NCBI GenBank assembly: GCA_964428805.1
Contig: CAYRZF010000045.1
Coordinates: 1 to 17,814, forward strand
Direction: 5' to 3'
DNA: 17,814 nt
Source: CAYRZF01 sp964428805
GTDB lineage: Bacteria > Methylomirabilota > Methylomirabilia > Rokubacteriales > CSP1-6
The notes beneath the pieces are model-generated. The model did no database searches. It had not been told where the DNA came from and saw only the letters and a program-made list of their open reading frames with translations. Of the stretch, positions 7,229 to 14,440 are shown in pieces (positions within the stretch are counted from its first letter, which is position 1; the number at the start of each line of letters is the position of its first letter). Position numbers and translations under genes: made by a program.

Positions 7229-8568
7229 GGTACGGCCCGGCGGCGAACCTCCGGCGGGGTCTCGGGGTTGTTCCTCTCGCCGCCATCGTCTTCTTCAACG
7301 TCAGCGGCGGCCCGTACGGCATCGAGGACGCCGTTGCCGCCTTCGGTCCCGGTCTGGCCCTTCTCCTCCTGGTCCTCACGCCGCTCGTCTGGAGCCTCCC
7401 CGTTGCGCTCGTCATGGCCGAGCTCGCCTCCGCGCTCCCCGACGAGGGCGGCTACGTGACGTGGGTGAGGCGGGCCTTCGGCCCGTTCTGGGCCTTTCAG
7501 GTCGGATGGTGGAGCTGGGTGGACAGCTTTGTGGATCTCGCGGGCTACCCGGTCCTGTTCGCCGAGTACCTGAGGCACTGGCTCCCCGGCATGACGCCCC
7601 TCTCGCGCTGGTTGATCGCCCTCGCCTTCATCTGGATCCTGACCGGCCTCAACATCCGCGGGGTCAGTGCCGTGGGGTGGGGAGCGGTGGGACTTGGACT
7701 GCTCGCCCTCGCGCCGATCGTCGCGCTCGTGATCACCGGCGCGGGGCGGATGCGGTTCGTTCCGTGGGAGCCGCTGGCGGCGGCGGGGGGCGATCTCCTC
7801 CAGAACCTGGGCCTCGGCCTCGCGGTCGTGATGTGGAACTACTCGGGCTGGGACACGCCCACAACGTGTCTCGGCGAGACCCGAAACCCGGAGCGCGCGT
7901 TTCGCCGGGCTCTCGCGTGGAGTCTTCCGGTGATCACCCTCGCGTATGTCCTTCCGGTCGGGGTTGGCCTCGCCGCGACTGGCCCGTCCGAGGAGTGGGG
8001 AACGGGCGCGCTCCCCCGGATCGGCGCCCAGATCGGCGGGCCGTGGCTCGGAGGCTGGATCACGCTGGGCGCGGCGTTCAGCGGTGCCGGCCTCTTCCTC
8101 TCGCTCCTTCTCACCAACTCCCGTCTGCCCTTCGTCCTTGCCCAGGCCAACCAGATGCCGCCGGTCATGGCGAAAATCCACGCCCGCTACGGCACACCGT
8201 GGGTCGCCGTCGTCCTCTCAAGCGTGATCTACAGCGCCTTCGCCGCCTTCAGCTTCAAGGCGCTGGTCGTGCTCAACAACTGGCTCTACTCGCTGAGCCT
8301 CCTGGTGGAACTGGCGGCGTTTCTCGCGCTGCGCCAGCGCGAGCCTGGCCTCCCGCGGCCGTGGCGCGTCCCGGGTGGGCGGGCCGGCGCGTGGATCGTT
8401 GTGGTTGTCCCCAGCGGGCTGGCGCTTCTGGCCATGGCCACGGCGGGGCTCCTCAATACCGCGGTGGCGATCGTCGTGGCCCTGACGGGACCGCTCGCCT
8501 ACCTCTGGGTTTCCCGGGCGTCAGGTTCCCGTCGGCAAGGCGCTTGGCCAGGGCGTGGGCCGCAGTGA
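7225..8568 (+). CDS. APC-superfamily permease, PUT/polyamine-transporter-like
   Basis: A 447-residue inner-membrane transporter with about 12 hydrophobic segments. Start GTG 7225 overlaps the preceding stop. TM1 holds the unwound-helix substrate motif SGGPYGIEDA (27-36). After TM2 comes ALVMAELASALPDEGGYVTW, then RRAFGPFWAFQVGWWSW and the later NYSGWDTPTTCLGETRNPERAF. These match, from memory, the plant RMV1/PUT and trypanosomatid POT1 polyamine transporters (GGPFGIED, AELATSFPENGGYV, AFGPFWGFQ), closer than they match typical bacterial amino-acid permeases. The likely substrate is therefore a polyamine or cationic amine, by proton symport; this is inference. The last 116 bases overlap the convergent sugar-kinase gene, and the coding there is only the cytoplasmic tail after the last membrane segment. 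Confidence 0.9.
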   Translation: MRYGPAANLRRGLGVVPLAAIVFFNVSGGPYGIEDAVAAFGPGLALLLLVLTPLVWSLPVALVMAELASALPDEGGYVTWVRRAFGPFWAFQVGWWSWVDSFVDLAGYPVLFAEYLRHWLPGMTPLSRWLIALAFIWILTGLNIRGVSAVGWGAVGLGLLALAPIVALVITGAGRMRFVPWEPLAAAGGDLLQNLGLGLAVVMWNYSGWDTPTTCLGETRNPERAFRRALAWSLPVITLAYVLPVGVGLAATGPSEEWGTGALPRIGAQIGGPWLGGWITLGAAFSGAGLFLSLLLTNSRLPFVLAQANQMPPVMAKIHARYGTPWVAVVLSSVIYSAFAAFSFKALVVLNNWLYSLSLLVELAAFLALRQREPGLPRPWRVPGGRAGAWIVVVVPSGLALLAMATAGLLNTAVAIVVALTGPLAYLWVSRASGSRRQGAWPGRGPQ

Positions 8569-9367
8569 CAGGAGAGTGAGCCGGGACCATAACGCGAGTC
8601 CGGATTCCGTGGCGTTTGAGGGCCCGCCAGACGCCGGCTCGAAACGCGCGGTTCTCCAGAAGGCTCCCCGCCCAACTGACGGCGACCGGGTTGGGGAGTC
8701 GGAGGTCCCGTGCCACCCGGCAGGCGAGAGCAGCCAACAGCGCCTGCGAGTTGGCGACGATCGCGCGCGCGGCGCGATGGCCCCGTTCAGCACGCCGCAG
8801 CACTGCGGGGGCGAGCCCCGCGACGCGCCTCACCGCGTCGGGCGAGCGGGCGAGCTTCCGGATCCGTGCGAAGTCCCGGCCGCGGGCTCTCAGGCGGAGC
8901 CACTCGCGAGCGATCCAGAAGCCTGAACCCTCATCGCCCAGGAGGGGCCCGAGCCCGCCGGCACGCGCCCAGCGGCGGCGGCGGTCCCGTCCCAGGACAA
9001 TGGAGCCGGTGCCGGCAAGGACGAGGACCCCCGGGCGGTCCCCCAGCGCGCCCAGGAAGGCGGCTTCGGCGTCTGAGATCACCTGGACACGCTTTGCGAG
9101 TCCGCCCAATCGGCGCTGCTGAGCTTGTCGCTCCCGAACCGTCCAGACCCCTTTGGCGGCGACCACCAGCGCGTCCACACTGCTTGGCGAGAGCCCCCAT
9201 CGCCGCCAGACTCGCCGGAGGAATCGCGGGAGGTCGGCGAGTGTGGGAGCCCGCGCCTCGACCCTGCGAGACCAATGGATCTGGCCGGTCTTGGCCTTGC
9301 CCCCGCTGGCGACCATCCGGATCTGTGTCGCGCCCAGATCGATACCAACCAGCACATGTTCCGGCAT
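8453..9367 (-). CDS. BadF/BadG/BcrA-type sugar kinase, probable GlcNAc/MurNAc kinase
   Basis: A 304-residue ASKHA-fold kinase. Phosphate-1 loop GIDLGATQIRMV (8-19), catalytic base in VISDAEAAFLGAL (Asp99), phosphate-2 motif LAGTGSIVLG (117-126), the family signature GGLGPLLGDEGSGFWIAREW (137-156), and the adenosine motif SWAGSLLENRAF. This pattern is that of N-acetylglucosamine kinases (NAGK) and clostridial MurK, which phosphorylates both MurNAc and GlcNAc at O6. With murQ, nagZ and namZ nearby, MurNAc/GlcNAc is the best substrate guess. It starts at ATG 9367 with an AGGA about 10 bases upstream. Real homology seems to end near AAHALAKRLADGN; the arginine/proline-rich tail after that is read through the antisense end of the permease gene. 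Alternative activities in this family (2-hydroxyacyl-CoA dehydratase activator) are unlikely, since the activator's cysteine motif is absent. Confidence 0.88.
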   Translation of the reverse strand: MPEHVLVGIDLGATQIRMVASGGKAKTGQIHWSRRVEARAPTLADLPRFLRRVWRRWGLSPSSVDALVVAAKGVWTVRERQAQQRRLGGLAKRVQVISDAEAAFLGALGDRPGVLVLAGTGSIVLGRDRRRRWARAGGLGPLLGDEGSGFWIAREWLRLRARGRDFARIRKLARSPDAVRRVAGLAPAVLRRAERGHRAARAIVANSQALLAALACRVARDLRLPNPVAVSWAGSLLENRAFRAGVWRALKRHGIRTRVMVPAHSPVTAAHALAKRLADGNLTPGKPRGRRAVPSGPRRSPPRY

Positions 9368-9401
9368 CCGTTGGGTTCCTGACGCCCGTGGTTTGGCGCT
9401 G

Positions 9402-9431
9402 ACTATGTCTCCCTCTCTGACAGCGTGTCAA
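9402..9431 (-). promoter_or_regulatory. Kinase promoter with a 13-bp operator-like palindrome
   Basis: On the reverse strand a perfect TTGACA (9431-9426) is followed after 18 bases by CATAGT (9407-9402). The predicted start is near 9395, giving a leader of about 28 bases that contains the ribosome site. The -35 is embedded in the perfect inverted repeat TGACA-GCG-TGTCA at 9418-9430, which could be a repressor operator. The same region lies about 100 bases upstream of mlaC on the other strand. Confidence 0.5.
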
Positions 9432-9531
9432 CCTCGAAATTACAGGAGGTTGGCGGGCACGGGCGGGCTGGCACAGGGTATGCTCTGCCTGAAGGTCGGA
9501 TCAGCCCCAGTCTCTTCGATGGAGGGCAACA

Positions 9532-10146
9532 ATGGAAAGGGCCCTGGCAGCCTGGCTACTTCTCGCGGTAAGCCCCGCTTCAATGCCCGGCCCGACGGAG
9601 GTCGTCCAGGCTGCCGTTGAGCAGGTGGTGCGGGTAGTGCAGGATGCCGATCTGGCGGTGCCCGCCGGCGCCGAACGGCGTCGGCTGGAGATCCGGCGGA
9701 TCGCCGAGAATCTCTTCGACTTCCCGGAGATGGCCCGGCGCTCCCTGGCACGCCACTGGACCGACCGCACGTCCCAGCAGCGCGAGGAGTTTGTCAGCCT
9801 GTTCACATCGATCCTCGAGCGCTCGTACTTCGGCAAGCTCGAGAACTACTCCGCGGAGCGGATTGTGTACAGCGGCGAGACGGTGGATGGGGAGTTCGCC
9901 ACGGTCCGCTCCAAGATCATCGCGGGCCGCAAGGGCGAGGTCCCGGTCGAGTACCGGCTCCACCTGGTCGGCGCGCGGTGGGCCGTGTACGACGTCCTCA
10001 TAGAGGGTGTCAGCTTCGTGAGCACCTACCGCTCCCAGTTCAACCGCATCATCCAGACCTCTTCCTACGACGGGCTGGTCGAGAAGATGCGGGCCAAGGA
10101 GCTGGAGCTCACAACCCTCGATCAGAGTTCCCGCAAGACTTACTGA
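9532..10146 (+). CDS. mlaC: MlaC/Ttg2D-family periplasmic phospholipid-binding protein
   Basis: A 204-residue protein of the toluene-tolerance/MlaC family, periplasmic carriers that shuttle phospholipids between the outer membrane and the MlaFEDB ABC complex. The family signature YDVLIEGVSFVSTYRSQFNRII is near the C-terminus, preceded by VEYRLHLVGARWAVYD. The middle has the conserved helical part FPEMARRSLARHW...QQREEFVSLFTSILERSY. The N-terminus MERALAAWLLLAVSPAS looks like a short signal peptide with an unusual single-charge start. ATG 9532 is backed by GGAGGG at 9521-9526. No mlaD, mlaE or mlaF is nearby, so this is an orphan copy inside a cell-wall sugar cluster. It implies an outer membrane. 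The 55-base gap to the symporter gene holds a GC-rich dyad. Confidence 0.9.
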   Translation: MERALAAWLLLAVSPASMPGPTEVVQAAVEQVVRVVQDADLAVPAGAERRRLEIRRIAENLFDFPEMARRSLARHWTDRTSQQREEFVSLFTSILERSYFGKLENYSAERIVYSGETVDGEFATVRSKIIAGRKGEVPVEYRLHLVGARWAVYDVLIEGVSFVSTYRSQFNRIIQTSSYDGLVEKMRAKELELTTLDQSSRKTY

Positions 10147-10176
10147 GCCCACCCGAAATTCTTCGAAGGGAAGCGA

Positions 10177-10200
10177 GGCCGGGCTATGATGAACCCGGCC
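10177..10200 (+). promoter_or_regulatory. GC-rich dyad enclosing a -10 hexamer before the symporter gene
   Basis: Inverted repeat GGCCGGG (10177-10183), a 10-base centre, CCCGGCC (10194-10200). The centre contains TATGAT (10185-10190), a 5/6 match to the -10 consensus ending 11 bases before ATG 10202. A weak TTCGAA lies 17 bases upstream of that hexamer. No T-tract follows, so it is a poor intrinsic terminator for mlaC. An operator or a 5' RNA hairpin is more likely. Confidence 0.45.
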
Positions 10201-10201
10201 C

Positions 10202-11725
10202 ATGCCCAGGTGGTTTTCCGGAACCAGCTCTCTGGCCTGGCCGGACTACGGCATCCTCTGTCTTTCCCTCGCCTGCCTGATCGCCATCGGCGTCCGCTTC
10301 ATCTCCCAGCAGCACGACACAGCGGATTTCTTCCTCGCCCGCCGTCGGGTCCCCTGGTGGGCCGCCTGTCTCTCCTTCCTTGCCACGGAAATCAGCGCGG
10401 TCACCATTATCTCGGTGCCGGCCACGGCCTATAGCGAGAACTGGGAGTACTTCCAGTTCTTCGTCGGCTCGAGTCTGGCCAAGTTCGTCGTGGCGTTCCT
10501 GTTCATTCCGGCCTTCTACGCCTACAACTGCACGACCATCTACGAGTTTCTGGGCTACCGCTTCGGACAGGCGACCCAGCTCACCGGCTCCATCTTCTTC
10601 TTCATCACGCGCCTCCTCGGCTCCGGCGTCCGCCTCATGGCGGCCTGCCTGGCCGTCTCGATCCTCACGGGCTGGCCGCTCGGCCCGACGATCGTTCTCT
10701 TTACGGTCGTCTCCATCATCTATATCGCGACGGGCGGGGTGAAGGCCGTGGTCTGGACCAACGTCTTCCAGGCGCTGACCTTCCTCGTGGCGGGGGCGGC
10801 GACGCTGGTCTTTCTGGTCACGCAGATTGACGGAGGCCTGGGCGCGGTGCTCAGGGTGGCGGGCCAGGCGGGCCGGCTGAGCCTCATCAACTGGGGGCCA
10901 GCGCCGGGGGACCCGGATTTCTGGAGACGGATCTTGACGGACCCCAACATCGTCTGGCTGGCGGTCCTCAACGGCCTCGTCGGCTCCACGGCCGCCTTCG
11001 GCACCGACCACGACCTCATGCAGCGGCTCTTGACGGTGGAGACCCGGCGGAAGAGCCAGCGGACGCTGGCGCTGACGCCGCTGGGGACCCTTCTGACCCT
11101 CATCATCTATATGGGAATCGGGGCCGGGCTTTACACCTACTATGTCCAGCACCCGAACGTGCCCGTGCCGCGCCCCGACGACATCTTTCCCCACTTCATG
11201 GAGTCGGCGATGCCGGTGGTCCTGCGGGGCCTGATGCTCTCGGCGATCGTGCTTGCGAGCATCGACTCGCCGCTCGGGTCGCTGGCCGCCTCCTTCGTCA
11301 CCGACATCTACCGTCCCCTCCTCGTGCGGCGGGGAACGGAGCACCACTACCTGCTCGTCTCGCGGATCAGCGTGGCGGCGTTCGGCTTGATCCTGGCCCT
11401 GCTGGCCTACGGCTTCTCCTTTTTCGACAAGATCCTGTGGCTCGCCTTCAAGATCGCCGGGGTGACGTTCGGGTCGCTGCTGGGCGTCTTTCTTTTGGGG
11501 TTGCTCAGCACGCGTTCAGCCAACCGGGCCAATGTGGTGGCGATGGTTCTCATGGCCCTGGTGAATCTGGTCCTGCTGGTCCTCTCCGAGACGAAGGTGC
11601 TCCTGCTCGGCTGGAGCTGGCTCGTGATCTGGGGGACAGCAGGGACGATTGCCCTGGCCTGGCTCCTCGGCCCGTGGCTCGATCGCGGGAGCAGCTCGAG
11701 GCCGGCCCCGTCGCGCTTGCCCTAG
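10202..11725 (+). CDS. Sodium:solute symporter (SSS family), candidate amino-sugar importer
   Basis: A 507-residue inner-membrane protein with about 13 hydrophobic helices and the SSS fold. After TM1 comes TADFFLARRRVPWW, then the Na+-site helix LSFLATEISAVTIISVPATAY, YNCTTIYEFLGYRFG, YIATGGVKAVVWTNVFQAL (the SSS signature around TM5), and later LMLSAIVLASIDSPLGSLAASFVTDIYRPL. Members with 'FLATE-SA-T-IS-P--AY' often lie beside sugar or amino-sugar genes in Bacteroidetes and Acidobacteria (from memory). Between a MurNAc/GlcNAc-type kinase and nagZ-namZ-murQ, uptake of MurNAc, GlcNAc or a disaccharide is the best guess. Sialic acid, sugar or carboxylate transport cannot be excluded from sequence alone. 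ATG 10202 has no Shine-Dalgarno. The stop TAG shares the CTAG at 11722-11725 with the convergent nagZ stop. Confidence 0.88.
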   Translation: MPRWFSGTSSLAWPDYGILCLSLACLIAIGVRFISQQHDTADFFLARRRVPWWAACLSFLATEISAVTIISVPATAYSENWEYFQFFVGSSLAKFVVAFLFIPAFYAYNCTTIYEFLGYRFGQATQLTGSIFFFITRLLGSGVRLMAACLAVSILTGWPLGPTIVLFTVVSIIYIATGGVKAVVWTNVFQALTFLVAGAATLVFLVTQIDGGLGAVLRVAGQAGRLSLINWGPAPGDPDFWRRILTDPNIVWLAVLNGLVGSTAAFGTDHDLMQRLLTVETRRKSQRTLALTPLGTLLTLIIYMGIGAGLYTYYVQHPNVPVPRPDDIFPHFMESAMPVVLRGLMLSAIVLASIDSPLGSLAASFVTDIYRPLLVRRGTEHHYLLVSRISVAAFGLILALLAYGFSFFDKILWLAFKIAGVTFGSLLGVFLLGLLSTRSANRANVVAMVLMALVNLVLLVLSETKVLLLGWSWLVIWGTAGTIALAWLLGPWLDRGSSSRPAPSRLP

Positions 11726-13236
11726 CCAAGAAGGCGGGCGATGACGGCGTCGAGCTGGCAGCGCCTGAAGCCGTAGGCGGTGATTGCGAGGACGCCGGGG
11801 GTCAGGAACCGGGCATCGTAGGGATTCCTCAGAAGAATGACGGCGAGGGCCTGCGCGGTCTGTTGGAGCCGATCCAGGAGCCGCCGGTTCGACGGGTAGA
11901 GGTGAGCGTCGAAGAGGAACAGGAGCGTCTCGTCTGAGCGTGTGGCAAGGCTGGCCGCGCCGTCCATCTCCGCGTCCGTTGGCTCGATCCCAACCAGCAG
12001 GACCTGCGGCTCTACCCCGTAGCGGCTGAACTCTTCTCTCAGATACCCGGCCTCGTCAAGCAGGGCATTCTCGATCGTGATACGGTCGGCGAGGGAGGAG
12101 AAGCGGGGGAAAATCACGCTGACAGTGCCGTTGAAGCGCTTCTTCAGATCGGCAGGCCCCGGCTGAATGAGGGTGACCGCGCGCGTCGCGATGGCCTTCG
12201 CCAGCGGTGTGCCCTCGATTTCGCAGCGCGGAGGCTCCACCTCTCCGCCCACCTCGCGCTTTGCCCTGAGCCGCTCGATTCTCTCGACGCTCGCTTCCAG
12301 CTCGTTCAGGGGAAGCCGTTTGGTTCGGTAGGCATCGAGGAGCGCGGCCCAGGCCTGGCGCTGGGCGGCCTCAGTGTGGCAGACCAGCAAGAGGTCGTGG
12401 CCCGCTTCAGTCGCCTTCACCGCGGCCTCTCCCACCGTGCAGAGCTCGCCGATGGCCCCCATCTCCAGGTCGTCGCTCACGATCACGCCGCCGTAGCCAA
12501 GCTCGCTCCTCAGGCACTCCTGAACGATTCGCCGCGAGAAAGTGACCGGCGTCCGGGGGGCCGGATCGAGGGCCGGGTAGAGCGGATGGGAGGTCATGAT
12601 CGCGTGGACCCCGGTGTGGATGGCCGCGATGAATGGCGGCAGGTGAGTCCGCTTCATCTCTTCCCAGGAGGAGCCGATCGTCGGGAGCCGCAGATGAGCG
12701 TCCAGCGGGGAGTGGCCCTTGCCCGGAAAGTGCTTGGCGCAGGCCGAGAGTCCGGCGCCCTGCATCCCGCGGATGCGGGCGGCGCCGAGACGCGCGATGA
12801 GGGCCGGGTCCTTGCCGTAGGAGCGGATGCCGATGTTGGGGCTCGGCGCTTCGGTGAGGACATCGAGCACCGGGGCCAGGTTCAGGTCCACTCCGAAACG
12901 GCGCAATTCCCGCGCCTCGATGCGCCCTTGACGCTCGGCGTACAGGACCTCCCCGCTCGCCCCCACGGCCAGATTGTCGGGGAAGATTGTCACGCCCTCG
13001 CGAAGCATGATGATCCGCCCGCCCTCGTGGTCGGTGGCAACGAGCAACGGCCGATCGAGCGCGGCTTGCAATTCTGAGATGAGCGCTACCAGTTGAGCCG
13101 GGGATTCGAAGTTCCGCCGGTAGAGAATCAGCCCTCCGGCGTGGGTCTCCCTGAAGAGGCGCACGTCTTCGTCCCGGAGCCGCGGCCCCGGGATGCCGAA
13201 CATCAACCGCCGACCGACCAGGTCTTCCAGCGTCAT
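11722..13236 (-). CDS. nagZ: Beta-N-acetylhexosaminidase NagZ (GH3) with C-terminal extra domain
   Basis: A 504-residue glycoside hydrolase family 3 enzyme that removes non-reducing terminal GlcNAc from muropeptides. The barrel carries VATDHEGGRI (67-75), the GH3-NagZ signature KHFPGKGHSPLDAH (168-181) with its catalytic Asp179/His181 dyad, MTSHPLYPALD, and the nucleophile motif VIVSDDLEMGAI (Asp255). About 150 further residues form a C-terminal alpha/beta domain, as in two-domain Bacillus NagZ. Proteobacterial NagZ (about 340 residues) lacks this domain. The frame is open upstream to 13563, but ATG 13236 overlaps the namZ stop (ATGA) and starts at the natural MTLEDLVGRRLMFGIPG. There is no signal peptide, so the enzyme looks cytoplasmic. 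Translation is coupled to namZ. Confidence 0.95.
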   Translation of the reverse strand: MTLEDLVGRRLMFGIPGPRLRDEDVRLFRETHAGGLILYRRNFESPAQLVALISELQAALDRPLLVATDHEGGRIIMLREGVTIFPDNLAVGASGEVLYAERQGRIEARELRRFGVDLNLAPVLDVLTEAPSPNIGIRSYGKDPALIARLGAARIRGMQGAGLSACAKHFPGKGHSPLDAHLRLPTIGSSWEEMKRTHLPPFIAAIHTGVHAIMTSHPLYPALDPAPRTPVTFSRRIVQECLRSELGYGGVIVSDDLEMGAIGELCTVGEAAVKATEAGHDLLLVCHTEAAQRQAWAALLDAYRTKRLPLNELEASVERIERLRAKREVGGEVEPPRCEIEGTPLAKAIATRAVTLIQPGPADLKKRFNGTVSVIFPRFSSLADRITIENALLDEAGYLREEFSRYGVEPQVLLVGIEPTDAEMDGAASLATRSDETLLFLFDAHLYPSNRRLLDRLQQTAQALAVILLRNPYDARFLTPGVLAITAYGFRRCQLDAVIARLLG

Positions 13237-14405
13237 CGGTAGAGCAGATACGCTCGCCGGGAGCGGGCGAAGGCGGCAAGGGCGGGCCGCCACGCCGCTT
13301 CGATCTGGCTGAGCGGGCGGCCGGCTTCGAGCTGGCGGCGGATCCGATCGGTGCCGCAGAGGAGATCGATCGGCAGTTTGAGCCTCTCGAACTCGTAGGG
13401 CGGGTTCCGCCACGCGAACCGGCGCGGGTAGAGCCGGCGGGCGTGGGCGATCAACGCCAGGCCCGTCAGATACGGCTTGAACCGGCGCCGGTCTGTCACG
13501 TGGATCTGGACGCCTCCGCACAGCTGCCCCCGCCACTTGTGAAATGTCGGCTGGAATTGGCACGGGCGGAAGTGGACTCCCGGCAGGCCCTCGGCATTCA
13601 GGGATCGGGCCAGTTCATGGCCCTCCACGAACGGGGCGCCGATCCACTCGAACGGGCGCGTGGTCCCGCGCCCCTCCGAGAGGTTCGTGCCTTCGATGAG
13701 GCATGCGCCGGGATAGACCCGGGCGGTGTCGGGCGTCGGCATGTTGGGCGAAGGTGGGACCCACGTGAGGTCTGTCTCCTCCCAGAGCATCGGGCGCCGC
13801 CAGCCGCTCATGGGGATGACCTCGAGGGAACAGTTGAGCCCGCGACGCGCGTTGAGATAGCGCGCCAGCTCGCCCATGGTCATGCCGTGGCGCACCGGCA
13901 GGGGATGAAGGCCGACGAACGAGGCGAACCGAGGGTCGAGCACGTTGCCCTCAACCTGAACACCACCGAGGGGATTGGGCCGGTCGAGGACGAGCATCCG
14001 GACTCCGGCCCGCGCGCAGGCTTCCATCGCCAGTGTCATGGTCCAGACGAAGGTGTAGTAGCGGGCTCCCACATCTTGGAGGTCACACACGAGCATGTCG
14101 AGCCCGCTCAGCATGGCAGATGTCGGCGCTCGCCGTCGCCCGTAGAGGCTATAGACGGGCAGCCCGGTCGCCGGATCGCGGCTGGTTCCGATCCGGGCGT
14201 GATCCTGGGCGGTGCCCCAGAGGCCGTGCTCGGGAGCGAAGAGAGCGGTCAGCTTGACGCCCCGGGCTGATGCGATGAGATCCACGGCGTGATCGAGCGC
14301 CCGGTTCACCGAGGCCTGGTGGCACAGGAGGCCGAGCCGCTGCCCCTTGACGCGGGCGAGGTATGAGACCAGCAAGCGGTCGAGCCCCGTGAGGACGCGC
14401 GCCAT
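13233..14405 (-). CDS. namZ: DUF1343 protein, exo-beta-N-acetylmuramidase NamZ
   Basis: A 390-residue DUF1343 protein, the family of Bacillus subtilis YbbC/NamZ, which releases MurNAc from the non-reducing ends of peptidoglycan chains or MurNAc-GlcNAc. Recognisable blocks: LFAPEHGLWGTAQ (55-67, with the probable catalytic Glu59), LVCDLQDVGARYYTF (105-119), VLDRPNPLGG (139-148), PVRHGMTMGELARYLN, WVPPSPNMPT, YPGACLIEGTNLSEGRGTTRPFE and QPTFHKW. The length matches the catalytic core. The N-terminus MARVLTGLDRLLVSYLARVKG is not a signal peptide, unlike secreted Bacillus NamZ, so a cytoplasmic site is implied. It is the first gene of a namZ-nagZ unit, transcribed divergently from murQ across a 45-base gap. 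No clear Shine-Dalgarno; a -10-like TACATT lies 9 bases upstream. Confidence 0.93.
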   Translation of the reverse strand: MARVLTGLDRLLVSYLARVKGQRLGLLCHQASVNRALDHAVDLIASARGVKLTALFAPEHGLWGTAQDHARIGTSRDPATGLPVYSLYGRRRAPTSAMLSGLDMLVCDLQDVGARYYTFVWTMTLAMEACARAGVRMLVLDRPNPLGGVQVEGNVLDPRFASFVGLHPLPVRHGMTMGELARYLNARRGLNCSLEVIPMSGWRRPMLWEETDLTWVPPSPNMPTPDTARVYPGACLIEGTNLSEGRGTTRPFEWIGAPFVEGHELARSLNAEGLPGVHFRPCQFQPTFHKWRGQLCGGVQIHVTDRRRFKPYLTGLALIAHARRLYPRRFAWRNPPYEFERLKLPIDLLCGTDRIRRQLEAGRPLSQIEAAWRPALAAFARSRRAYLLYR

Positions 14406-14414
14406 GGCGTGTCC

Positions 14415-14423
14415 AATGTAGCA
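14415..14423 (-). promoter_or_regulatory. Extended -10 for namZ-nagZ
   Basis: The reverse strand reads TGC-TACATT, ending 9 bases before ATG 14405. Its upstream elements would fall on the murQ -10, so the two divergent promoters overlap. A TTCGAA lies 18 bases upstream of the hexamer at 14439-14444. Confidence 0.4.
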
Positions 14424-14431
14424 GGGAATAG

Positions 14432-14440
14432 TGGTATCTT
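14432..14440 (+). promoter_or_regulatory. Extended -10 for murQ
   Basis: TGG-TATCTT, ending 10 bases before ATG 14451. The predicted transcript start is about 4 bases before the codon. No good -35 is visible. It overlaps the promoter space of namZ in the opposite direction. Confidence 0.4.

Noticed and set aside
7096..8181. Reverse-strand open frame of 361 codons over the permease gene
   Set aside because: Arg/Glu/Pro-rich shadow translation; the permease on the plus strand explains the region.
10184..11347. Reverse-strand open frame of 387 codons over the symporter gene
   Set aside because: Its translation is highly charged low-complexity sequence, while the plus frame has clear SSS motifs and membrane helices.
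13237..13563. Upstream in-frame extension of nagZ to 13563
   Set aside because: It lies inside namZ on the same strand. The added residues are Arg/Pro-rich and unlike any NagZ, and the ATGA overlap fixes the start at 13236.
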